Origin: a virus
IMG/VR virus record: IMGVR_UViG_3300044673_000074
Location: 1-27,766 of that record
Reading direction: 5' to 3' (one strand)
Length of the DNA: 27,766 bases
The translations under genes and the position numbers were made by a program. Positions 16,770-24,745 of the stretch are shown here, piece after piece. Positions within the stretch are counted from its first letter, which is position 1. Each line of letters opens with the position of its first letter. A model generated the notes under the pieces. The model was not told the origin of the DNA. It was given only the letters and a program-made list of their open reading frames with translations, and searched no databases.

Positions 16770-19737
16770 AAGACGTCGTAAGACACTAACTAACCTTCTG
16801 AGTACCATGGAACGCCGCGTAACTGCGGTAGAGCTTCGCCCAATTAACTTGCTGACTACTTCTCAGGTTGCTGGTGCTACATCTGGAGAAGATGAGACTT
16901 TAGATCCGGGTCCTGACTCGGTCGTCTCGATTGATGCTCCTAACCAATATAAAGCAATTGTTGATGGGTTCTTTTATAGCACAAACGTCACTGGCGGGAA
17001 GCCTCTAGTCGAGTTATACTTCGAGACTGATCCTGGTTTAGAGGTCGGTAAGACTATTCGAGTCAGCGGAATAACTAAGCTAATCCGTGGAAGTACTGCA
17101 GTAAATTTTGACATTTCCAAAGACCACAAAACTGTAGCTATCGATACTGAGCCCTACACTGGCAGAGCCAGCTATGGCGGTCAGCGCGACACACCGGGTA
17201 GTACCATTGCAAGTACAGCAATGTTTAACTTGTCAACAGGATTAACTGACTCAGTTGCCAGAAGATTAGTAGTTAAAAGGAGAATCTCTACTGTAGAGGC
17301 TACTACTACTACTGCCAAGATTGTATTTACTTCACCTAACTACTTTAAGGTCGGGCAGATTGTCTATGTTGGCATGCCTAGCGACAGCGTTTATTACGGT
17401 AGAGATGGATTATTTAGGGTCAAAGAGGTCGGCTCAAACTTTATTACCTACGATTTTGACTCTGCTCTAGAAGAACCAATCAACGTTGCAAACGTTACGG
17501 ATGAGCTGTACGTCCATGCCGTGGCTCAGTCTTACATTCGTGACGGTGCAACTTGGTTCGATACTTCTCAGACTCCTGATGTTGCATATGTCTGGAAAGA
17601 TTACAGATGGGTTGTATACGGTAGCTCAGATGTTACTGATGACAACATAAATCCTAGTCCGGTAACAAACCTAACTGCCGAAGACGAGAACGACACCCCT
17701 CCAGGTAGCGCAACAGGTCAGAGCAGAATTACCCTTAAATGGAACGCCCCGACAACTAATGAAAATGGTACTCCGCTAGTTGACCTAATTGGTTATACAA
17801 TTTGGTATCGACAGACTCCATTTCAGGAGTGGGACAAGGTGGACATTACTGGCCTAGAAACTACCTGGGCTAAGAGTGGATTCCAGCAAGGTGAACCAGC
17901 CTATTTTGCAGTTTTTGCTCGAGATAGTGGTCTTAATAGATCTGCCCCGGTCGAGATAACCCACACTACTGGGGTTTTTGCGCCCGAGGTCTCAAAACCT
18001 AAAGCACCAGCGGTTACAACTTACCTGGGGACTATAAAAATCGCTTATGACGATCTAGCTGAGTCTGGCGTAATCCAACCCGCCACGGCTAAATCAATTG
18101 AAGTATATTTCTCCGATGTTCCAGGATTTACTCCAGGTCCTACAAATTTTTACGGAACATTTCCTGCCGGTAAGGGAAGCTACATAATCATCCCCGGTAC
18201 TGAGCTAGTTCAAAACAATCCAGAGGCAGATGGCACTGATTACTACGTAAAAATTAAAGTCAGAGACATCTATGGGAACGTAACAGAATCTTCAGAGCAG
18301 CGAACAGTTAGAGTTAAGCTTTCTAATATAGTCACCTTTGACATGATCGATGTTGGAAGCTTAACAGCCCAGTCCATCGTAGGTCTACAAATTGACAGCC
18401 ACGCTAACCCGTCGGTAAATGGTGGAGTGTCAATTAATAGAGATGGTATCACTGCATATTCCAAACCTATTCCTGGAGTTAAGCCTGCATCTGAGACGTT
18501 TAGATTAAATGCTGGAGATGGCTCGATATCTATTGGTGGATATCTGAAGGAAGCCGACGCTGCAGGACTTTACTTGAACAAGCAGACTGCTGACAAAGCT
18601 TATGCTTCTATATCTACTGCTGAAGGTCTTGAACTAGTAAAGGGCGATCTTGAAGATTTAGTAGATGAATTTGACATCTTAAATGGTGATTTTGGTGACT
18701 TAACCGCTGCTACTGGAATTGGCCCCGGTCGAATTGTTACCTTCAAAAAAGATCAAGTCATCAAGAGCCTAAACTCTGGCACTGCAAATGCGGCTAACGT
18801 CACTGAAATTGATGGTGGAAACATTATCACTGGCACGCTGAGCGCCAACAAAATTACTACTGGAACCCTTGACGCATCTAAGGTTTCAGTTAGAAATATT
18901 AACGCTAACAACATTGACGTTGGAACTCTTAGCGGTAGAACAGTGCAGACTAGAGGTTCTGGTCAAAGAATTGTCATAGACTCGGACCCAACTGACGGAA
19001 ATAGGATCAGAGTTTATAACTCTGATGGCGCTCAGGTAGGTCAAATTGTAGGTGGAGCGGCCACAACATCCGGACTGAGGCTTCTATACTCTACCGGAAC
19101 AGAAGTAAATTTGTTCAGCAACTCCGTGTTCTTAGAGACTTCTAATGCTTCAGTTTCTCTAATTGGTTCTTCGGTCAGAACTTCTTCTTCTTTCAACGTT
19201 AATGCTGGAATTGTTAGGTTCTATGACTGGGCAGTTGCCGGAGCGAATACCGTAACCCAGACTAATGGCTTTGGAGTTTCGTACGGAAAAAGCTTAGCAA
19301 GCACGAGCACTAAAACAGTGTATGCTGCATCTGATGGAGTCCTTACATTAGTTCCTTCTGACCAAAGAAGGAAGAAGTCAATTAAGGATCTTCAGCTTAG
19401 TGTTGAATTTATCAATAAATTACGTCCAGTAGCTTTTAGGTGGAAGCAGCCAGATATGGCTATTTTTGATCCTAAAATTCACTACAGTATTGACTCAGAT
19501 GACACCCAAAACTTGGGGCTTATAGCTCAAGAAGTTAAAGAAGTTTTAGATGAGTACGGCATCGAGGATTACAGTCTTGTTGCAGCGGATCCCGCTGAGA
19601 ATCATCGACCATATTTAGATGAGAACGACCAGGATCCAATTTTGAGTGTTGACTATATTCAACTTGTGCCGGTACTAATTAAAGCAGTTCAAGAGCTATC
19701 TGCTAGGATAGAAGAATTAGAGAGACGGAAAGAGTAA
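16759..19737 (+). CDS. Tail fibre with fibronectin III domain and S74 self-cleaving chaperone domain
   Basis: 992 residues; likely receptor-binding fibre. The start is TTG at 16759 with GAGGTGG six bases upstream, overlapping the hub gene; the first ATG (16807) would remove a basic, helical N-terminus that may anchor to the tail. Two small beta modules lie at about 60-130 and 175-240, a fibronectin III domain at about 297-400 (ITLKWNAPTTNENGTPLVDL), and a second Fn3-like domain follows. A fibre shaft at about 600-720 has TGTLSANKITTGTLDASKV-type repeats. The C-terminus is an S74 intramolecular chaperone: SDQRRKK gives Ser867 and Lys872, then INKLRPVAFRWK, LGLIAQEVKEVL, and a final coiled coil (KAVQELSARIEELERR). 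Self-cleavage before Ser867 would release about 126 residues after trimer folding. Confidence 0.88.
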   Translation: MAIRRRRKTLTNLLSTMERRVTAVELRPINLLTTSQVAGATSGEDETLDPGPDSVVSIDAPNQYKAIVDGFFYSTNVTGGKPLVELYFETDPGLEVGKTIRVSGITKLIRGSTAVNFDISKDHKTVAIDTEPYTGRASYGGQRDTPGSTIASTAMFNLSTGLTDSVARRLVVKRRISTVEATTTTAKIVFTSPNYFKVGQIVYVGMPSDSVYYGRDGLFRVKEVGSNFITYDFDSALEEPINVANVTDELYVHAVAQSYIRDGATWFDTSQTPDVAYVWKDYRWVVYGSSDVTDDNINPSPVTNLTAEDENDTPPGSATGQSRITLKWNAPTTNENGTPLVDLIGYTIWYRQTPFQEWDKVDITGLETTWAKSGFQQGEPAYFAVFARDSGLNRSAPVEITHTTGVFAPEVSKPKAPAVTTYLGTIKIAYDDLAESGVIQPATAKSIEVYFSDVPGFTPGPTNFYGTFPAGKGSYIIIPGTELVQNNPEADGTDYYVKIKVRDIYGNVTESSEQRTVRVKLSNIVTFDMIDVGSLTAQSIVGLQIDSHANPSVNGGVSINRDGITAYSKPIPGVKPASETFRLNAGDGSISIGGYLKEADAAGLYLNKQTADKAYASISTAEGLELVKGDLEDLVDEFDILNGDFGDLTAATGIGPGRIVTFKKDQVIKSLNSGTANAANVTEIDGGNIITGTLSANKITTGTLDASKVSVRNINANNIDVGTLSGRTVQTRGSGQRIVIDSDPTDGNRIRVYNSDGAQVGQIVGGAATTSGLRLLYSTGTEVNLFSNSVFLETSNASVSLIGSSVRTSSSFNVNAGIVRFYDWAVAGANTVTQTNGFGVSYGKSLASTSTKTVYAASDGVLTLVPSDQRRKKSIKDLQLSVEFINKLRPVAFRWKQPDMAIFDPKIHYSIDSDDTQNLGLIAQEVKEVLDEYGIEDYSLVAADPAENHRPYLDENDQDPILSVDYIQLVPVLIKAVQELSARIEELERRKE

Positions 19738-19742
19738 TAATA

Positions 19743-20057
19743 ATGGCAATTGAAATAAAGTACATTATCGAAACCGCCGAGGCTTTAGGAATTAACTTTC
19801 CTAAGATATATAAAATCGTTCTCGAAAACGAGGTTGAGTCTTTTAGGGCAGCCCCTACATTAACTGAAATTGCTAGTAATGATCCGACAATTGTTGCTGA
19901 ATATTACGAGATAGTGAAAGAGTTCGTGGCAAGTAAGCTAAATGATCTGCCTTCTGAGGGGTTACCAACTAGAGAGCAAATGTCTTCAGTGGCATTGGCT
20001 GCAAATATTTTAGATGACTTGTATCAAATTGCTCCAAAAATAAATCTGAGCGAGTAA
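19743..20057 (+). CDS. Small helical protein of unknown function
   Basis: 104 residues, helical by composition (EIKYIIETAEALGINFPKI; TREQMSSVALAANILDDLYQ). No motif recognised, no signal peptide or membrane segment. It starts five bases after the fibre stop and ends six bases before the next gene, so it is in the same transcription unit. Its place at the end of the tail module could mean a minor virion or assembly protein, but that is a guess. Confidence 0.6.
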   Translation: MAIEIKYIIETAEALGINFPKIYKIVLENEVESFRAAPTLTEIASNDPTIVAEYYEIVKEFVASKLNDLPSEGLPTREQMSSVALAANILDDLYQIAPKINLSE

Positions 20058-20063
20058 TTTTCA

Positions 20064-20534
20064 ATGTTTGAGGTTAAAGATGGAAATAGGACACTTCAGT
20101 TCAATGGAAAGCTGCTAGGCAAATCCAGTTCTAGAAGAGGGGATTCCACTAGGTGGATCGAGTTTGAGCTGTATAAAACAGAAAGCGGCTCATACATCCT
20201 ATCTAGGGTGGGAGTATCTATTCTCTACCACGGCGCTGCGTGCTTTTTAGTCAGAAAGTATGGACTGGAAGAGGTTGATTACTACACTCTTTCTGGAGAC
20301 TATATCCCGTGCGAAGAGTGTAACCCCACCGAGGAAGCAGATTTAGTTTTTCCTGAAAAGTACCGCTACTGGGCTCAGGTATCTGAAGAGCCTTCAGCCG
20401 TGCTAGATGCTCTATATAAGTATGATGATGGCGGAGCCAGGTATCTCACGAATGTGGCTCAGAGGCTTTTAGAAGAGGCTTCTCGACACGACACGAAAAT
20501 TGCAAAGGCATACCGATTTGAAATAATTCCATGA
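20064..20534 (+). CDS. Conserved actinophage-type hypothetical protein
   Basis: 156 residues. The pattern resembles a protein I associate with actinobacteria and their phages: a basic strand pair (KSSSRRGDSTRWIEFELY), YILSRVGVSILYHGAACFLV, a Cys pair (PCEECNP), FPEKYRYWAQVSEEP, then DALYKYDDGGARYLTNVAQRLL. The Cys pair plus the earlier Cys of GAACF could bind metal, though that is not shown. It is the last gene before the replication-module promoter, whose -35 lies inside its last codons. Function unknown. Confidence 0.65.
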   Translation: MFEVKDGNRTLQFNGKLLGKSSSRRGDSTRWIEFELYKTESGSYILSRVGVSILYHGAACFLVRKYGLEEVDYYTLSGDYIPCEECNPTEEADLVFPEKYRYWAQVSEEPSAVLDALYKYDDGGARYLTNVAQRLLEEASRHDTKIAKAYRFEIIP

Positions 20535-20546
20535 TTTTGCTATAGT
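20518..20546 (+). promoter_or_regulatory. Sigma70-like promoter with extended -10 before DNA polymerase
   Basis: TTGAAA (20518-20523), a spacer of exactly 17 bases, then TATAGT (20541-20546) preceded by TGC, which makes an extended -10. Transcription would start near 20553, leaving a leader of about 17 bases before ATG at 20570. It marks the change from virion genes to replication genes. Confidence 0.75.
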
Positions 20547-20569
20547 GACATTCCAGTAGAAAGACGAAA

Positions 20570-22393
20570 ATGACATCAGGACTTGAAAACGTTCGCCTAG
20601 AGCTAGTTGATAGCGTAGATCAGGCAGGAAAATTTATCTCTTGGCTTGGGGAACGCCGACCATTCAATGCAATCGCGATTGACACAGAGACTGGCGAACT
20701 GCCTGGCAACCCTAGAGATCACGCTCTATCTCCTTGGCATGGCCGATTGCGTCTAGTTCAAGTAGGTGATGGTATGACTGGATGGTCAATTCCATGGGAA
20801 GACTGGAAGGGCGTCTTCTACGAGGCAATGCGGAAGTTTGATGGCCCGATCGTCTGTCACAATGTCGCTTTTGAAGCTAGATGGTTTGAAGTTCAGTCAG
20901 ACTGGTCTATGCCTTGGCACAGAGTTCACGACACTATGATTATGGCTCAGCTCTTGGATCCGCTAGGATCGGGAGCACTCAAAAAGCTTACACAGCAATA
21001 TATTGACCCTCAAGCTGCTAGCTTGCAGCGAGTCCTAGACGATGGTCTAATTACGAATGGTTGGACTTGGGGTACCGTTCCGATCAACTTTGAGCCTTAC
21101 TGGGCGTATGGTGCCCTTGACCCTGTACTTACTATGCGCCTCTGGGAGAAGTTCTGGGAGAAGTGTGGACCTGGTGGAGCATATAGTCGACCATACGAGC
21201 TAGAGATGAATACTCGTAGGATCGTTACTCGCATGGAGCTTAACGGTGCTCGAATTGATTTGGACTACTCTCAGCGGAAATATGATGAGCTAGTCTCTTA
21301 CACTGATCAAGTCAAAGAGTGGGCGAAGACTTCTTACAACGGGCTACAGATTGGAAGTAATCAACAGCTTGTATACCAGTTCGAAAAGATGGGCGCAGAG
21401 ATTACAGAGCTCACCGACACCGGCCAGAAATCGGCTTCTGCAGATCAGCTAAAACTCCTCACTATTCACGGCTCTCCAGAAGTTAAGCAGCTTGCAGAAA
21501 CTACCTTGAAGTATCGTAAGGCTGGAAAGCTTGCTAGCACGTACTTCCTCAACTTTATTAAGGACAATGTAAACGGATTTGTCCACCCGTCAGTCAAGAC
21601 TCTTGGTGCTCGAACTGGTCGTATGTCCATTCAGAATCCTGCTCTGCAGACCCTACCTAAGGGTGATGATACTGTTCGCCGTGCATTTCTCCCAAAGGAC
21701 GAAAACCACGTGATTATCACTTCTGACCTTGATCAGGTAGAGTTCCGCATGTTTGCATCTCTGTCTAGGGACCCGAATCTGATCCAGCTTTTTAATCTGG
21801 CAGATGCCAGTGGATCTGATCCATTCACTGAGATCGGCCGTGAGATCTACCAAGACCCTACAATGGTCAAGTCCGATAAGCGTCGTGCCCTAATTAAGGG
21901 CGTGGTTTATGGACGTCTATATGGTGCTGGTGTTGCTAAGCAGGCTCTGACTGCGGGGGTTCCAGAAGAGCAGATGCGTGCTGTATCTAACGAGTTTGAC
22001 AAGAGATTTCCCGGTATGCAACAGTTCCAGAGGGAGATTGAAGACAAAGGCATGCGTCGTCTACGTTCAGAAGGTCAAGGCTACGTAAATACATGGACTG
22101 GTCGCAGAATCCCCTGCGACGATGAGCGTGTCTACACGCTAGTCAACTATTTAATTCAGGGTGGAGCAGCAGAGGTATTTAAATCAAACCTAGTAAAGCT
22201 TGATCAAGCGGATTTGACAGAATATCTGATTGTCCCTGTGCATGACGAAATTGTGCTAAATGCCCCTAGAGAGCACGCTGAAGAGTTCAAGAGGCTCGCT
22301 CGAGAATGTATGACAACTACTGAGGGCTGGTCAGTGCCTCTAACCGCAGATGTTGAAGGTCCTCTAGAGAACTGGGGTGCTAAATATGCCTAA
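20570..22393 (+). CDS. polA: DNA polymerase, family A (Pol I-like), with 3'-5' exonuclease domain
   Basis: 607 residues; replicates phage DNA. The proofreading domain has Exo I (IDTETG; Asp38, Glu40), Exo II (CHNVAFE; His97 to Glu102) and Exo III (YGALDPV; Asp184). The polymerase domain has motif A (DLDQVEFRM; Asp386), motif B (RRALIKGVVYGRLYG; Lys443, Tyr447, Tyr451) and motif C (VPVHDEIVL; His558, Asp559, Glu560). There is no N-terminal 5' nuclease domain, as in T7 polymerase and many phage enzymes. Tyr447 takes the place of E. coli Phe762, as in T7 (Tyr526). ATG at 20570 follows the promoter; the ribosome-binding site is weak (AGAAAGA). The end overlaps the resolvase gene by eight bases. 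Confidence 0.95.
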   Translation: MTSGLENVRLELVDSVDQAGKFISWLGERRPFNAIAIDTETGELPGNPRDHALSPWHGRLRLVQVGDGMTGWSIPWEDWKGVFYEAMRKFDGPIVCHNVAFEARWFEVQSDWSMPWHRVHDTMIMAQLLDPLGSGALKKLTQQYIDPQAASLQRVLDDGLITNGWTWGTVPINFEPYWAYGALDPVLTMRLWEKFWEKCGPGGAYSRPYELEMNTRRIVTRMELNGARIDLDYSQRKYDELVSYTDQVKEWAKTSYNGLQIGSNQQLVYQFEKMGAEITELTDTGQKSASADQLKLLTIHGSPEVKQLAETTLKYRKAGKLASTYFLNFIKDNVNGFVHPSVKTLGARTGRMSIQNPALQTLPKGDDTVRRAFLPKDENHVIITSDLDQVEFRMFASLSRDPNLIQLFNLADASGSDPFTEIGREIYQDPTMVKSDKRRALIKGVVYGRLYGAGVAKQALTAGVPEEQMRAVSNEFDKRFPGMQQFQREIEDKGMRRLRSEGQGYVNTWTGRRIPCDDERVYTLVNYLIQGGAAEVFKSNLVKLDQADLTEYLIVPVHDEIVLNAPREHAEEFKRLARECMTTTEGWSVPLTADVEGPLENWGAKYA

Positions 22394-22856
22394 AAAATAC
22401 ATTTTGGCTGTTGATCCAGGAAAGGTCACTGGAATAGCTCTAATTAGCCTAGAATCGGGCTCTGAACCGGTTTTAGAATGGTCAGGGGAATTTACACAGG
22501 AAGAATATGCAAAGCCCATCAGAGAGACTCTATGGGCTCCTGAGATAAAACAAACTCTAGAGGTAGTTTGCGAGCGATTTACCATAAATGCTCAAACTGT
22601 AAAGAACTCTCAGGCCCCTTACTCTCTAGAGCAGATTGGAATTTTAAAGCAGTGCTTAATAGACGCTGGAAGGTCTGCAGAGGGCATTATCTTTCAATCT
22701 CCAGCCGATGCTAAGTCAATATTTCCCAACGAAGCATTAAAGCATCTAGGCTACTGGCATCGTGGTGGCGCTGGTCACGCGCTGGATGCAATCCGACACG
22801 CCTTGCTTCGGGCTGTTAAAAGTGGCTGGAAGCCAGTAAGATTGCTAAATAAGTAG
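22386..22856 (+). CDS. RuvC-like Holliday junction resolvase
   Basis: RNase H-fold endonuclease that resolves branched DNA before packaging. Visible acidic motifs, numbered from ATG at 22386: LAVDPGKVTGIA (Asp10), VVCERFTI (Glu63), and GHALDAIRHALL (Asp134, His138), the usual RuvC order. It is 156 residues, normal for the family. A GTG at 22377 is also in frame and would add three residues; I prefer the ATG, which lies nearer to the usual family start (KKYILAVDPG). The gene overlaps the polymerase end, so the two are coupled. A palindrome with a promoter follows its stop. Confidence 0.85.
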   Translation: MPKKYILAVDPGKVTGIALISLESGSEPVLEWSGEFTQEEYAKPIRETLWAPEIKQTLEVVCERFTINAQTVKNSQAPYSLEQIGILKQCLIDAGRSAEGIIFQSPADAKSIFPNEALKHLGYWHRGGAGHALDAIRHALLRAVKSGWKPVRLLNK

Positions 22857-22858
22857 TT

Positions 22859-22899
22859 ATTATCAAAAATTTACACCTAATAGTGTTTTTTCTGATAAT
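22859..22899 (+). promoter_or_regulatory. Imperfect palindrome overlapping a promoter before the helicase gene
   Basis: ATTATCA (22859-22865) pairs with TGATAAT (22893-22899). Inside, AAAA pairs with TTTT, and ACAC (22873-22876) with GTGT (22883-22886). The same bases hold a promoter: TTTACA (22870-22875), 18-base spacer, GATAAT (22894-22899). It could be an operator over the promoter or an A/T-flanked bidirectional terminator. Confidence 0.6.
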
Positions 22900-22933
22900 A
22901 TGTAGATAGACAAAGTGACGAGATGGAGGCTAA

Positions 22934-24745
22934 GTGCCAGTATATGTAGAGCTCGATGAGACGGGCGAACGTATCCAAATCAATGCCGAGTGGCGTTTGA
23001 AGGAAATTTGTAGAGCCTTGCCTGGCTCTTCCTACAGCAGCAGAGAGCAGATGTGGAGTGTTCCCGTGTCTTGGACTGGGTGCCTAGCTCTTCGCTCTAC
23101 TTTTAAGGCAGAGCTTCAAATTGGACCTCGCCTTGCAGAGTGGGCTAAGAATGAGCGAGCCAATCGTATTGACCCAAGCAACCTCCTTAGGGATGTAGAA
23201 ATTGCAGAAGATGGCGATGAAGACTTGTTCCCTCACCAGCGAGCTGGTGTTAAGTTTCTGACTACAGCTAGGCGTGCACTACTTGCTGATGAGCCTGGTC
23301 TAGGTAAAACCGCTCAGGCAATTCGATCTCTGAAGAGATTGCACGACTCGGGCGAGGAGATTTTTCCTGCACTTATTGTCTGTCCAAACACTCTAAAGAA
23401 GAACTGGGAGCGTGAGTTCGATAAGTGGTGGCCTGGAGTAAATGTCTCGGTAATCAATGGTAGTGCTGTTCAACGTAAGAAGGCTTTTGAGGATCAGGCT
23501 GACGTCTACGTCATTAACTGGGAATCACTGAGAACCCACTCAAAGCTAGTAACTTATGGCTCTATGGCATTGGCAAAGTGTAACGACTGCGGTGGTCACG
23601 ACTCAAAGATTACTCCTGCAAGATGCGAGGTACATACTCGTGAGCTAAATAACATTGACTTTAAGGCTGTAATCGCTGATGAGATCCACCGTTCAAAGGA
23701 TCCTCGCTCGAAGCAGACTAGAGCATTGTGGGCGGCTACTGATAAAGCAGATATTCGTTTTGCTCTCACGGGAACACCTATTGCAAACGATGTAGTAGAT
23801 TTGTGGCCTATTTTGCACTGGCTAGACCCTAAGGAGTGGCCAAGCAAGACCAAATGGATTGATCGCTACGTAAACACCATGATGAATGCTTTTGGTGGTC
23901 TTATGGTGATTGGCCTAAAGCCAGAAATGACTGACGAGTTTTATGCCGGAATTCATCCTCGCATGCGTCGCATGCTCAAGCAGAAGGTGCTTCCTTGGCT
24001 ACCCCCTGTAATCACCGAGCGCCGCGATGTAGAGATGGGTGCCAAGCAAGAGAAAGCTTACAGACAGATGGCAGAAAATATGATTGCCCTTCTGGAAAAA
24101 GACACCGAAGACTTTTCCGGTGAAGCCATCGTGGCACCTAATCCGCTAACGCAGGCGTTACGTTTGTTGCAGTTTGCTAGCTCTTACGCCCAGATTGAGA
24201 TTACAGAGACCGGCGAAGAAAAAGTCACTTTGTCAGACCCATCCTGTAAGGTCGATGCTCTGATAGATGACATGAAGAATGGCGATTTCGGTGACGACTC
24301 AGTAGCAGTCTGCGCCGTATCTCGCCAGCTGATTGAGATTCTTAGTGCTCGCCTAACTAAAGAAGGTATTGCTCATGGTCTAATTACTGGCTCAATTAGT
24401 GCTGATGATCGCCAGCAGGCCATCGATGACTTCCAGTCGGGTAAAACTAAGTGGATTCTTTTCACCGCTCAGGCTGGTGGTGTAGGTGTCACCTTGACAG
24501 CTGCAAGAAGATTGATTATGCTTCAAAGACCATGGTCTCTTGTTGACTACAAGCAGGCACTAGACCGTGTCCACAGAATTGGTTCGGAGGTGCACGACTC
24601 TGTGATTATCACTGACTATGTGACCGACGGAACTATCGAAGAGCGTGTAATTCAGGCTCTAGATGTTAAATCAGAAAACTTCGAGGAAATTGTTCGAGAC
24701 AAGGACAAGTTGCTCGAGATCCTAAAGAAAGGGGCAAAAAAGTAA
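22934..24745 (+). CDS. SNF2-type DNA helicase / translocase
   Basis: 603 residues, superfamily 2. Motif I is DEPGLGKT (Asp119 to Thr126), motif II DEIH (249-252), motif III LTGTPI, and the C-terminal lobe has FTAQAGGVGVTLTAARRLIM and QALDRVHRIGS (Asp544 to Ser550), which is typical of SNF2/SMARCAL1-like proteins. Residues 1-70 (MWSVPVSWTGCLALRS) resemble a HARP-type DNA-binding start. A Cys/His cluster (Cys216, Cys219, Cys231, His234) between motifs Ia and II could bind zinc. Start is GTG at 22934 with GGAGG four bases upstream. It probably remodels forks or anneals strands. The stop overlaps the exonuclease ATG by one base. Confidence 0.9.
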   Translation: MPVYVELDETGERIQINAEWRLKEICRALPGSSYSSREQMWSVPVSWTGCLALRSTFKAELQIGPRLAEWAKNERANRIDPSNLLRDVEIAEDGDEDLFPHQRAGVKFLTTARRALLADEPGLGKTAQAIRSLKRLHDSGEEIFPALIVCPNTLKKNWEREFDKWWPGVNVSVINGSAVQRKKAFEDQADVYVINWESLRTHSKLVTYGSMALAKCNDCGGHDSKITPARCEVHTRELNNIDFKAVIADEIHRSKDPRSKQTRALWAATDKADIRFALTGTPIANDVVDLWPILHWLDPKEWPSKTKWIDRYVNTMMNAFGGLMVIGLKPEMTDEFYAGIHPRMRRMLKQKVLPWLPPVITERRDVEMGAKQEKAYRQMAENMIALLEKDTEDFSGEAIVAPNPLTQALRLLQFASSYAQIEITETGEEKVTLSDPSCKVDALIDDMKNGDFGDDSVAVCAVSRQLIEILSARLTKEGIAHGLITGSISADDRQQAIDDFQSGKTKWILFTAQAGGVGVTLTAARRLIMLQRPWSLVDYKQALDRVHRIGSEVHDSVIITDYVTDGTIEERVIQALDVKSENFEEIVRDKDKLLEILKKGAKK

